This document shows positions 55,452 through 64,000 of a stretch of 64,000 bases of DNA, piece after piece. Numbering within the stretch: position 1 is the first letter of the stretch; each line of letters starts with the position of its first letter. Below the pieces are notes generated by a model. The model was given only the letters and a program-made list of their open reading frames with translations. It did not search any database and was not told the origin of the DNA. The stretch is from Typha latifolia (taxonomy: Eukaryota > Streptophyta > Magnoliopsida > Poales > Typhaceae): positions 8,297,501-8,361,500 of the forward strand of contig CM034102.1 of assembly GCA_019914945.1 (NCBI GenBank), written 5' to 3'. A program made the translations under genes and the position numbers.

Positions 55452-56501
55452 AGATTTAAGTATCTTCGTACTTCTTTAGGGATTTATGCTTTGGACTGAT
55501 TTTTTTTTTGTTTTGGTTTGTATGTTTTTTTTATTTCATTTCGTTTCTTTTTAGGTTTTCTTTTACTCTAAAATTTTCTCTTTGGTTTTAGTTTCAGATT
55601 TGTCGAGAGTTTTTTGTTATAAAAAAAATGATGCATTCCTAGATTCAATAATATACTCTTGACATATAAATATGATTTTTCTCTTGATTATGAGTTATTA
55701 TAGTCAATTTTGTCATCTTATAGTATATTGTATCATTTCTAATTTATTCACTCTCTCGATTTCTATGATAATTAAACTAAATTTAATGCACTCATAATGT
55801 GTGTATATTCTTGTGTGAGCATGACATCATGAAATATTTTTTTAAATAACTCACTATTGATTTTGATTTGCACAGTTTGACCTCATACCCAATCATCAAT
55901 AATGTGTTCATAAAAGATCAATGAAAAGGGCTACAATGAGTTAATGTGAAAGCCATCTTGTTTAGAGTCCAGTTTGACTCAGTACATTGTTTGCAAATTA
56001 AATAAAAAAATTTGATATATGTGAATATTTTCTAGCACATTGTTTGATATGTACTACAAAAAAGGGGCTACCTACTCATGTGTGAAAGCCATCATTGCAC
56101 CTATCTGGTTTCAGTATAAAAAAAATTATAGGAAAAATTCTTGTTCTGATATGAAGAATAAGTTAAAAAGTGCAAATTTAAATACTAAGTCAATTTGACT
56201 ATTGTGTTGTATCATTATTTAAATAGGAAAGTTTATTTAAGAAGAATGTTTCATGTTATCTATGCTCAACTTGTATATGCATATTGTTATGATTAATGAA
56301 GATTAATTTAATTTTGAGTGATGCATTAGAATTGATTATAATATGCCTTTGATGATTTGATTGATCTTTGTATGACTTATTTCATTTGATTGTCATATCA
56401 TATGCCTTGAATCTATTTTGAATTTCTAGAAGTGCATCCCCAAAAAGATTTTATTTATTTATTTATTTTCTTAGAATTTTTACTTTAAAAAATAAAAAAA
56501 G
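55452..56501. other. AT-rich spacer inside the copia element
   Basis: No reading frame over 60 codons and no recognised motif. In Sireviruses the region between RNase H and the LTR is long and carries an extra ORF, as here. Confidence 0.45.
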
Positions 56502-56502
56502 G

Positions 56503-56791
56503 GCGTTCGAACGCGGATTTTTGAGTTCGAACGCAATGACTGGTGCGTTCGAACGCGCAGACTGGTGCGTTCGAATGCACTCGAGGGTTCTTTATATAGT
56601 GCGTTCGAACCCAAGGGTTTTCATCTTCCATCTTCCAAACCCTAGAAACCCTTCATTTTCTCCCTCTCAAATCTTCAAGATCTTGGTCTTTTTCATCAAA
56701 TTTCTCACTTCAAATCCTTTTAGAGGGTAGTTCTTCTCCGGATCTAGCATCTTTCGACCGAAACTTTTAGTTTTATCTTCACTTTTGCGAG
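56503..56791 (+). promoter_or_regulatory. Internal promoter-like region in the copia element
   Basis: Four GTTCGAAC-type palindromes (GCGTTCGAACGC at 56503 and 56545, looser copies at 56524 and 56567), then TATA-like TTTATATAG at 56591, then AAACCCTAGAAACCC (a telobox) at 56637, and a CT-rich leader. The order matches the LTR promoters in the window. It lies ahead of the extra ORF. Confidence 0.6.
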
Positions 56792-57053
56792 GTATGATCA
56801 TCCATCAATTTTTTTATTTTTTATTCAATTGAGTCTCTTGATCTTGATTGATTTCGTGCGTTTTCGAGTTTTGATCATGTTAAAGTTCATATCTTGATAT
56901 TTCTTGTGCGATTGAACATGATAACTTAGCGTTTTCAAGTGGAAGATGGATTTCACTTAGGGTCTTCATGGTTTCTAAAATTTTTTGAATTTCTTGTTAT
57001 TTTTTGTATGCTTTGGGCATGTGTTGAATCTTGCGACTTGTTTCCTTCTCTAG
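56792..57053 (+). other. Possible 5' UTR intron before the extra ORF
   Basis: GCGAG|GTATGATC is a fair donor and TTTCCTTCTCTAG|A an excellent pyrimidine-rich acceptor, two bases before ATG 57055. The interval is T-rich. Alternative acceptors were not tested. Confidence 0.5.
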
Positions 57054-57054
57054 A

Positions 57055-57912
57055 ATGTCTAAAAAAGCTACGGTTTCTAAGAAACCAAGGCCGCCTTCGT
57101 CACCATCTTCGGCTCCCAAGTTTTCTACATCTACGGCTGCAGGGCGATATAAACATAATTTTGGCACTCGACCTATTATCTGTGAACGGCCAATGGTCAT
57201 TTCTGATTTTTCCGCCTTGGGGATCGAACATATATTTACTGAGAGAGGATGGTTGTCCGTGTGTCGGATGAACGGGACTGCATATGTGGAAGTTCTTAGG
57301 GAATATTTTAGCAATGCCACAGTTTTGGAACGTTGTATACGTTCTACTGTCCGTGGGGTTTCGATATACTCGGTGCTTCACCTGTTTTTTTTTACAACGT
57401 CACCCCCAAGACTCAACATTCTAGTATTAGTCTGAATCGTGCCTTCCTCCTTCATGCGATGTTGTCAGGGATGTCTATTGATTTGGCTGTTGTGATATAC
57501 GATTCCATTATGACAGCTGCATAGAAAGAAGCGCCTCGTGAAGGGTTGTCGTTTGGTATTTTTATTACCAAATTGTGCACTCAGAGTGGGGTGCGAGTGG
57601 ATGCCTCGGAAGCTTCGCTTACTGTTCAAAAACCATCGGATTAGATAACTCTTAAGCGAAGTCAAGCTCATGATCAGCCGTCCTCCTCTTCCGCCGTTGG
57701 ACGTCCATCACACCTCGACAGTTCTGACGATGATTCATCTCATACTGAGGGGGAGTTACCATAGTTCTCTGACCCTTTTTTTCAGCTTAGCACTCAGGTG
57801 TAGGACCTACATTCGGTCGTGAATGATTTACGAGCTGAGCAAGCTCGTCAGGGGACCGTGCTCGACTTCGTGTTGCCGATTCTTCATCGTCAGTTTCCTC
57901 CTAGTTCTTAGT
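57055..57912 (+). pseudogene. Extra ORF, plant transposon-protein type, frameshifted
   Basis: ATG 57055 opens MSKKATVSKKPRPPSSPSSA, a basic Ser/Pro-rich start. RPMVISDFSALGIEHIFTER, GTAYVEVLREYFSN and STVRGVS follow; a frameshift near 57345 moves to the frame with FDILGASPVFFYNVTPKTQH and LHAMLSGMSIDLAVVIYDSI. After TAG 57522 the same frame goes on: KEAPREGLSFGIFITKLCTQ, SGVRVDASEASLTVQ, a Ser/Asp-rich tail and DLRAEQARQG. The order (start motif, V-R-G, hydrophobic block with IYDSI, IFITKLC) is that of the putative plant transposon protein domain (Transposase_32 type) as I recall it. Several TAG would be CAG. No signal peptide or membrane segment is seen, so an envelope role is not supported. 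Confidence 0.6.
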
Positions 57913-58271
57913 CTTTGACATTTGTGTCGAAAAGGGGGAGAGTTTAGATGTTCGGAGTGAGTTTAGAGTTTACTAGTGTAGGGGGGGTACTAGCGTAGGG
58001 GGAGTTTACTAGTTTAAGGTTAGTGGCTAATAACTTTGCTTGAAGATCGTGTGAACTTGTGTTTACTTGAAGATTATGTGAACTTGTGCTTACTTGAGAA
58101 CTTGTGAACTTGTTTGAATTATTTTTATTACTTTTAGTTATTTTCATTTGATCTTGGATTGGTATATTTTTATTTGTAGGGATTGATGTGGTAAATGTAC
58201 TAGACTTGTTGAATGCTCATTTTGAATTCTTTGTAATATCTTGTAATCTAGATGTTTTGTCACAAATTGCT
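57913..58271. other. Spacer before the polypurine tract
   Basis: It has short repeats of GAACTTGTG and AGTTTACTAGT phrases at 57958-58110. No gene is seen. Confidence 0.4.
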
Positions 58272-58283
58272 AAAGGGGGAGAT
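58272..58283 (+). promoter_or_regulatory. Polypurine tract of the copia element
   Basis: AAAGGGGGAGAT ends directly before TGTTAGA, the LTR start. Confidence 0.85.
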
Positions 58284-59260
58284 TGTTAGAATTTTAATTG
58301 TTGGCAATTGTGTACAAAATATTCTAAGTGTATTTTTAGATGTATATGAGCATTATACAAGTCTAGAAAATTTTTGGTTTGAAGAATTGCAAGAATATTG
58401 GAGAAAACTTTATGAGTTCACATCGCATTCACAGTGCGTTCGAACGCGAGCTCACGCGTTCACACAGACCGAGAGCTGCGTTCACAAACGCATTCGAACG
58501 TGGGTACTTGTGTTCACACATACCGAGAGCTGCGTTTACAAACGCGTTCGAACGTGGGTACTTGTGTTCACACAAACCGAGAGCAGCATTCACAAACGCG
58601 TTCAAACGCAACCTGAAAAGTTCAAGCTGTCGCATTAGAACGCACTTGGGCTCATTCGAACGCACCTGAGATCAAGTCATCCCGTTCGAACGCACCCGGG
58701 CCGCATTCGTATGCACCAACAAAATTTGATATTGTTGGACTTTTGTGAGTTCGGATAAGACTTGGATTTGGCTCTATCTTGGAGATCATATATAAGGATT
58801 GTGATACCCTAACTCTAGGGTGGTTGAAGAAGTAATTTTGAAGGAGACTTCTTGAGGCTACATCGGTTCTTCAACTAACAAGGTCTTACTCTTCTAAAAA
58901 GTTTAATTTTTTGTCTTAAGAGCTATCTAGACGAAAGATCAATCTCGAGGGTTACTGAGGTTGGACATCAATCACGAGAAGCAGTGAATCGTGGGTTCTA
59001 GCGAGCAAGACTGAGAGGAAAAAAGTCGTTTGGATCGACGAGTTATTTTGTGAGTCAGCCTTGTAACTGCTACTATCCTAGTGATTGGTTTTGATCCGAG
59101 TTTAGATCCGTGGTTTTTTCTCATTTGGCTTTTTCCACGTTAAAATCTTGGCGTCCATCTCTGCTTTTTCTTTTAATATTTCTTCGAACTTTTACTTAAG
59201 CGAACGAGTGATATCATTGCCTAGTATTTAGATGCATACTTGTGTCCAGGGGTTTTTTCA
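58284..59260 (+). repeat. 3' LTR of the copia element
   Basis: It starts TGTTAGAATTTTAATTG and ends TTTTTTCA, 977 bp. The first 50 bp match the 5' LTR remnant at 53939. Palindromes and 54-bp units lie at 58430-58620. The later part (58740-59240) matches the minus-strand copy at 41871-42380. Confidence 0.9.
58463..58620 (+). repeat. 54-bp units with GCGTTCGAACG palindromes in the copia LTR
   Basis: Each unit has GCGTTCACAAACGCGTTCGA-type sequence, GTGGGTACTTGTG and ACACATACCGAGAGC. Two full units (from about 58482 and 58536) and two partial ones. The minus-strand LTR has three at 42520-42680. Confidence 0.88.
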
Positions 59261-59766
59261 CTAGCCTCTATAAATATGTGGATGGCAGCCAAAATTATTA
59301 TGCTATTAGATTATTAATTTCTTGTCTCCTATCTTCTCTCTATCTTCTCTATCCTAATCTCCCTCCTCCCTCTTCACTAACCTACCACCTCTACCTTTGG
59401 CAAGGTCTCTTCCTTGGGATCTCAACCACTTCTTCCCCTTCGTTTTTATCCCTTAAACAATATCAATCATCCACCCTCATCTCCGTTATCATCCATAACC
59501 CTAACATCCACTCCACTTGTCACCACCACCATCATCCACACTAAATTGTAATTTTGTCCCAGTTGTATTTCGAATATATAAAAGGCATAAATACAAAAAT
59601 CATAGATTAGGGAGTTATGGATTGATTCCATATTATTTCATAATTTTCTGATTATAGAAGAATATTTGGTGAATATTTTCCTTAGATTGCACGAACTGCT
59701 TCTTATAATAAATCCAGATCTTAAAGGAATCATTTCGTAGCCTAATATTAGTATTAGAGCCTATCA

Positions 59767-60047
59767 ATTTGGTAATGTAGACCCTATCACTGAGCCAATT
59801 GGTGCTATTCCACTCGAGCCAATGAGGGCTGACTTCGACGAGTCAAAAGCCGAATTGAGTACTCCTATTCCAATTCGAATCCTTGCTAGACGACGCACTC
59901 GAGTCCAAGACGAGTGAGTGATTGAAATTTTGGTAGAGTGGCAAGGACGCACAATGGACGAGGTGACTTGGATGTTCAAATCCTACAATAGGGATCACTA
60001 TATGGAGCTGACACCTTGAGGGCAAGATGAACAGAAGTGTGGTGGAG
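59767..60047 (+). pseudogene. Chromodomain fragment of another gypsy element
   Basis: The frame reads PITEPIGAIPLEPMRADFDE, IPIRILARRRTRVQDE, a TGA, VIEILVEWQGRTMDEVTWMF, and YNRDHYMELTP with a TGA at its end. It differs from families A and B (WQGRTMDEVTW against WLGKPTDESTW). It starts right after the B LTR, so its 5' part is lost. A family F LTR start follows at 60048. Confidence 0.75.
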
Positions 60048-60097
60048 TGATACGATTCAGTCTATATTGGCTCCACTCGCGACATTGGGTTCATTGG
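60048..60097 (+). repeat. Start of a family F LTR
   Basis: TGATACGATTCAG to GGGTTCATTGG, 50 bp, matching 4834-4884. Cut by T2. Confidence 0.7.
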
Positions 60098-60943
60098 TGT
60101 AACGCCCCCGCCTTGCATAGGCACTTGCACGCCCACGCGCCCACACGGCACGTGCGGCACATGCGACAGGTTGGGCGGGACCCGTCATGCACAGATACTC
60201 CTATGCACATATAATCATAACATCATCAAATAAAATATGCTAACCTATCCATGATCACATAATCCATCACCAAATAAATCATACTATTAATCAAATAAAC
60301 ATGTTAACATATGAATATCCAAGTCCATAATAATATACAGTAGACTACTACATAATCAGCCAGGACCTACACAAGCCACAACAAACCATCAAGATACAAC
60401 TAAAATAACTAATACAAGAGTACATTATGATTCGACCTATATTATATAAATCATCATCTAATACAAAAGAGTACAAATATCAAATACTGGTACAACTCAA
60501 TTTTTATATAGACTATTATCTATACCATCTCGCATCTATAGCTCACCTCATCATCACTCTAAAATATCTTCTCAAGATATCTCAAATCGCTATCACGTAC
60601 CACATATCTAAGTGTGTTTGAAAAGAAATAAAGAGAGAGTCATGAACAAAAGGCTTAGTGAATAGACCTTACCTCGAATCAGTGATGCCAAACAGAGAGT
60701 AAATTATGTATTGGATAATATGAATCGGAAAGAGCATCATGTCATGAATTAATATATGAATATATCCTTAATAATACTTAAATGAAAAGTAGATAACATG
60801 TCATAACTGATAAATTATATACTCCTCGACAATGAATAAATAAATCTCCATGTCATACTATTATCATAACTCTTTCTCAAATATGACACATGATGCATAC
60901 CAACCATAACGATGCTATGATATCAAATGCAACTATATATAAG

Positions 60944-61545
60944 GTATATTGACCACTCAATAATCAGGTAATCAAGTGATAATGAAATCATATGCATTTT
61001 CTCAACATCTCAATTATCAATATCAGCTCTATATGTCATCATCATACTATACCACTATACATAGTCAACACATGCTACCCGGTCTCAACATCATGGCCGA
61101 AGACTTAGAGCATACTCTGTTATCCGCAAGTAGTATCTCAAATATAATTATACCCTGCCATCCGCTAAGGGTATCAACATCCATCCAGACTGGGCACCCT
61201 TCTAGCTGATAGAAATCTCGTGAGTATAACTCGCCACATATGATGTATATTGACTACTCAATAATCAAATAATCAGATGATAATAAAATTATATGCATTT
61301 CTCAACACGTCAGTCAGCAATATCAGCTTTATATGTCATTATCATACTAGACCACTATGAACAGTCAACACTCAGTACCCAGTCTCAACATCATGCACAA
61401 AAGCTCTGAGCATACTATGCCATCCGCAAGAAGTATCTCTAATATAATCATACCCTGCCATCCGCTAAAGATATCAACATCCATCCAAACTAGGCACCTT
61501 TCTAGCTGATAGAAATCACGTCAGGATAACTCGCCACATATGCCC
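60944..61545 (-). repeat. 301-bp tandem duplication in T2
   Basis: 60944-61244 and 61245-61545 align along their length (GTATATTGAC start; CATCCGCAAG, TACCCTGCCATCCGCTAA, TTCTAGCTGATAGAAATC blocks), with many substitutions. T1 and the Tekay LTRs have one copy of this interval. Confidence 0.85.
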
Positions 61546-62144
61546 TAGCAAACGGCATGTGTCCGAATGTCTGCTGCATACACAAACTAACGACCTCAGA
61601 TGTAAGGCCAGTAGGATCATGACTATGTCAAACGATCAATCATCCACCAAGCGCGTCCTAACCCTCGCGCCCACTCGGGTATCCTCACGCTTTCTATCAA
61701 CTATCATATCAATCACATTTCATGCTTTCCTTCTAAATGACTAATCATATGCATATATCCAGTACGATAACAAGTCAATGCATAATAGGAATTTAGATGG
61801 AATAGGAATCAATAAAAAAATGATACAATGTAGTCTCCAACTATATAGTCAACACATGCATACTTATGCTAATCTATTACATGCATACTCATGCTACAGA
61901 TCAACTGGACATAACCTTACAACAGTATAATCATCTCTCATCATCTCTATTTATCATCATCATACTCATATCCAAGATCAGCCTAATTATATACATGATA
62001 AAAATATACTCGACTGTAATCATCTTTAGATAAAGTCATATAATCATGTTGGAGGCCAAAACATGCATGTACATAATATATAATATAACCTAATTTGAGA
62101 AAGGCATCTAGGGGATAAGACTACTCATAATCTGATCAGAAGAC

Positions 62145-62933
62145 TGATACGATTCGGACTTCACAGACGTCGTCTCGAACATGGATTCACTTTAGGAGTG
62201 TTTTTGCTTCATGTTTTAGTGTTTAATTTCCATTAAAATAAGTTTTCTGTAAGTCACGTTCGAACGCGGGTGGAGTGAGTTCGAACGCGGTCGACGAAAA
62301 TTGTGTTTAGGGTTAATGTGAGTTGTTGGTTAGCCTATAAAAGGATGTGTAGGGCAACCAAAATTAGCATTGATTATTGAGATTGAGTTTTGCCTTGCCT
62401 CCTTCGTCTTCTTCGCTCCCGTTCTCTCAATCCCCGGCGACGCCGCTTCTAACCTCCCTCGTCCGGCTAATCACCCTAGTCCCTTAGAGGTGGCCCTCTT
62501 CTCCCCGTTCGTCCAATCTATCCAACACTTGCCCTAATCCTTCCATCAACCACAACCCTTCCACCATCACTTTTCATCGGTGCCACCCCATTAACGCCGG
62601 TCCTCCACCATCCACCATTACCTAGGATCTCGTGCCTCCATCCACGGATCCAAAATAGAGCATCCTGATGTTCGTCCACTAAATGAACAATATCTCGAGA
62701 TCCCCAACTCCGATTCGCCTAAAACTTGATTTGTTGGAAAGTTTTTTTCTGGGCCTAAAACATATCAAAATTTTACGTCGATCCGACGGCGGAATATTTC
62801 GGGATCTTATTTCAAAGTTCCGTACAGGATCTAGTCCAGATCTGAGAATTAGAAAAGATCGATCTTTAGCCCTAAAGGAGAGATCGTATCAAGCTGGTAT
62901 CAGAGCTCCATAGCCAGAGGTGTGATCGTATCA
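62145..62933 (+). mobile_element. Solo family A LTR with extended U5 and perfect target duplication
   Basis: It begins TGATACGATTCGG and ends GTGATCGTATCA at 62933. AAGAC flanks both sides (62140-62144 and 62934-62938). The old family A end GATCGTATCA is at 62882-62891, followed by a perfect primer site TGGTATCAGAGC (62895-62906) and 27 more bases within the LTR. Palindromes at 62259 and 62280; TATA box CCTATAAAAGG at 62334-62344. Confidence 0.93.
62334..62344 (+). promoter_or_regulatory. TATA box of a family A LTR
   Basis: CCTATAAAAGG lies about 55 bp after two GTTCGAACGCGG sites. The same motif is found in the LTR pair at 45470-49388. Confidence 0.75.
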
Positions 62934-63715
62934 AAGACCCAATACACATATCCCTCACATCCGCTAATTAACCGAGTGACAACTCATCGCTAGCAAGGTC
63001 CATGGGGCCTCACATAAAGAGATTCGGAATCTAAAAATATTTAAGTAGCAAGAAGTTAGTTATTCATCTAATTAAAATCCGCTCATATAAAATATGATGA
63101 TTTATTAGATTTTAAAATTTCTACTTATCTTTATAACTAGCTAGATTTTTAATTATAATAAAAATATAAATATAGATAAAACCTAATTATAATTAAATAA
63201 TATTTTGATTAATTAGGAACTATGTAGTCATTACTTTATAAAATAATAAATAAATGCGTAAGCCAATTATTTTATTTGTTACAAAATAATAATGTATAAT
63301 AAATTATTAGAATTATTTAAAATGTATCTCATAAGAATATTAGTATATAAATTTGATAATTATAATTTACAAATCTATATATTAATCTAATAGAGATAGA
63401 AATAAATAAATATGAATATTACCTATATTTATACCTAACTAATCATTGATTATACAAATTATAATTAATACCAATCATATTGAAGAATATATATTATTAT
63501 TAAAATAATTAATGTCTAAATAATCTATTTGCATTAATTAAGAAGGAAAACCTAATGAGAAGGAGAAGAAGCCAAGGAAGAAGAAGAAAAAGAAAGAAAG
63601 AAAGAAAGAAGAAGTGCGGACTCGGGCTGGTGGGGAGGGCACTAGCCGCTGCTGGCTAGCCAGCGGTCGGCCTCTCGTCGGCGGCTCGATTCCGATGAGC
63701 CCGAGCTCGGGTGTG

Positions 63716-63858
63716 AGCGAGAGAGAAAGAGAGAGAGAGACAGAGAGAGAGAGAGATAGAGAGAGAGAGAGACGGAGAGAAAGGAGCTCACTGACGCTTG
63801 TAGAGGTGGTGGCGGAGGTTTCCAAGGATGGCGGTGGCGGTGATAGGCCGGCCTCGGC

Positions 63859-63925
<67 letters not shown>
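63716..63925 (+). repeat. GA microsatellites in T2
   Basis: GA runs at 63716-63780 and 63857-63925, the counterparts of the CT runs in the Tekay LTR. Confidence 0.95.
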
Positions 63926-63931
<6 letters not shown>

Positions 63932-64000
63932 AGGGAGAAAGAGAGGCGGTGGAGGGCGGCAGCATCGGGGTCCGCCATGGCTAGTTGGCCGCAGCCGGGT

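Larger units (their letters stand above)
53938..59260 (+). mobile_element. Sirevirus-like Ty1/copia element, large 5' deletion
   Basis: It keeps about 50 bp of 5' LTR (TGTTAGGTTTTTAATT), then goes straight into RT, RNase H, a 2.8-kb region with an extra ORF, a polypurine tract and a full 977-bp 3' LTR. Target duplication CTAG is at 53934-53937 and 59261-59264. Gag, protease, integrase and part of RT are missing. RT and RNase H motifs (RAWYEKLTTFL, CDNMSAINI, KHIDIRHHF) and the extra 3' region fit Sireviruses. Confidence 0.9.
53643..59766 (+). repeat. Family B 3' LTR split by a copia element
   Basis: Left part 53643-53937 from TGATACATTTACTTAGGG to TTGTTGGCTAG; right part 59261-59766 from CTAGCCTCTATAAATATG to GAGCCTATCA. 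Together about 801 bp. The repeated CTAG marks the copia insertion. TATA box CTATAAATAT at 59268-59277. Confidence 0.88.
60098..64000 (-). mobile_element. T2: Tekay-related LTR, minus strand, runs off the window
   Basis: The plus-strand left edge TGTAACGCCCC is an intact LTR end (minus strand GGGGCGTTACA). Going right: AT-rich DNA, the ATCCGCTAAGGGTAT phrases, blocks matching T1, a nested solo LTR (62145-62933), then GAGGCCGACCGC-like GC block and GA repeats (63716-63925). The other LTR end lies beyond 64000. The order is the same as T1 and, reversed, the Tekay LTR. Confidence 0.85.

Noticed and set aside
57055..57912. Envelope gene in the copia element
   Set aside because: No signal peptide, membrane segment or cysteine pattern was seen; the motifs fit a plant transposon-protein domain better.
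58379..58669. Frames with repeated peptide motifs (such as RAAFTNAF) on both strands
   Set aside because: They come from the 54-bp tandem units in the copia LTR and are open in several frames at once.

Overview
The window is plant nuclear DNA and almost all of it is nested, broken LTR retrotransposons. Evidence for a flowering-plant genome: Ty3/gypsy chromoviruses of two plant lineages (a Tekay/Del-like one and several Reina-like ones, all with C-terminal chromodomains), a Ty1/copia Sirevirus-like element, primer-binding sites matching plant initiator-tRNA-Met, AT-rich intergenic DNA with long CT and CTT microsatellites, and one intron-containing host gene end of the bacterial-type (organellar) aspartyl-tRNA synthetase. 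The species cannot be told from the sequence.

Layout. 1-2.4 kb: LTR-like sequence, then the last two exons of the aspartyl-tRNA synthetase, whose final 53 bp is tandemly duplicated. 2.4-5.3 kb: AT-rich repeats and a truncated LTR. 5.3-16.0 kb: a nearly complete Tekay-type element with 2.85-kb LTRs and a gag-pol read in one frame but broken by stops and a 13-bp duplication. 16.0-18.9 kb: an array of about 320-bp AT-rich units with one inverted unit. 18.9-27.8 kb: two minus-strand Reina-like elements (A and C), one carrying a nested solo LTR. 28.0-36.2 kb: a plus-strand chromovirus (T3) whose LTR is interrupted by a minus-strand Tekay-related LTR (T1), and whose coding region holds a 156-bp intron-like insertion. 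36.2-45.3 kb: a mosaic of LTR, gag, RT and chromodomain pieces, including a gag/WW-domain fusion and arrays of repeated primer-binding sites. 45.5-49.4 kb: a young non-autonomous Reina-like element with matching LTRs and a perfect target duplication, encoding Gag, protease and chromodomain but no RT, RNase H or integrase, nested in an older element D (to 53.2 kb). 53.2-59.8 kb: a plus-strand Reina-like 3' end whose LTR is split by a Sirevirus-like copia element carrying an extra ORF with its own promoter-like region. 59.8-64.0 kb: a chromodomain fragment and a second minus-strand Tekay-related LTR (T2) with a nested solo LTR.

How the parts relate: no autonomous element is intact. The most recent events visible are the non-autonomous element at 45470-49388 and two solo LTRs with perfect 5-bp target duplications. 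Two LTR families are named here A (TGATACGAT...ATCGTATCA, CCTATAAAAGG TATA box) and B (TGATAC...CTATCA, CTATAAATAT TATA box). Family A, family B and the copia LTR all carry copies of the palindrome GCGTTCGAACGC upstream of their TATA boxes. The strongest candidates for something new are the tandem primer-binding-site arrays, the LTRs that have grown past their own primer-binding site, the gag/WW fusion, the intron-like insertion with a perfect TACTAAC branch site, the Gag-protease-chromodomain derivative, and the promoter-plus-ORF cassette inside the Sirevirus-like element. All family names are from reading motifs; no database search was possible.
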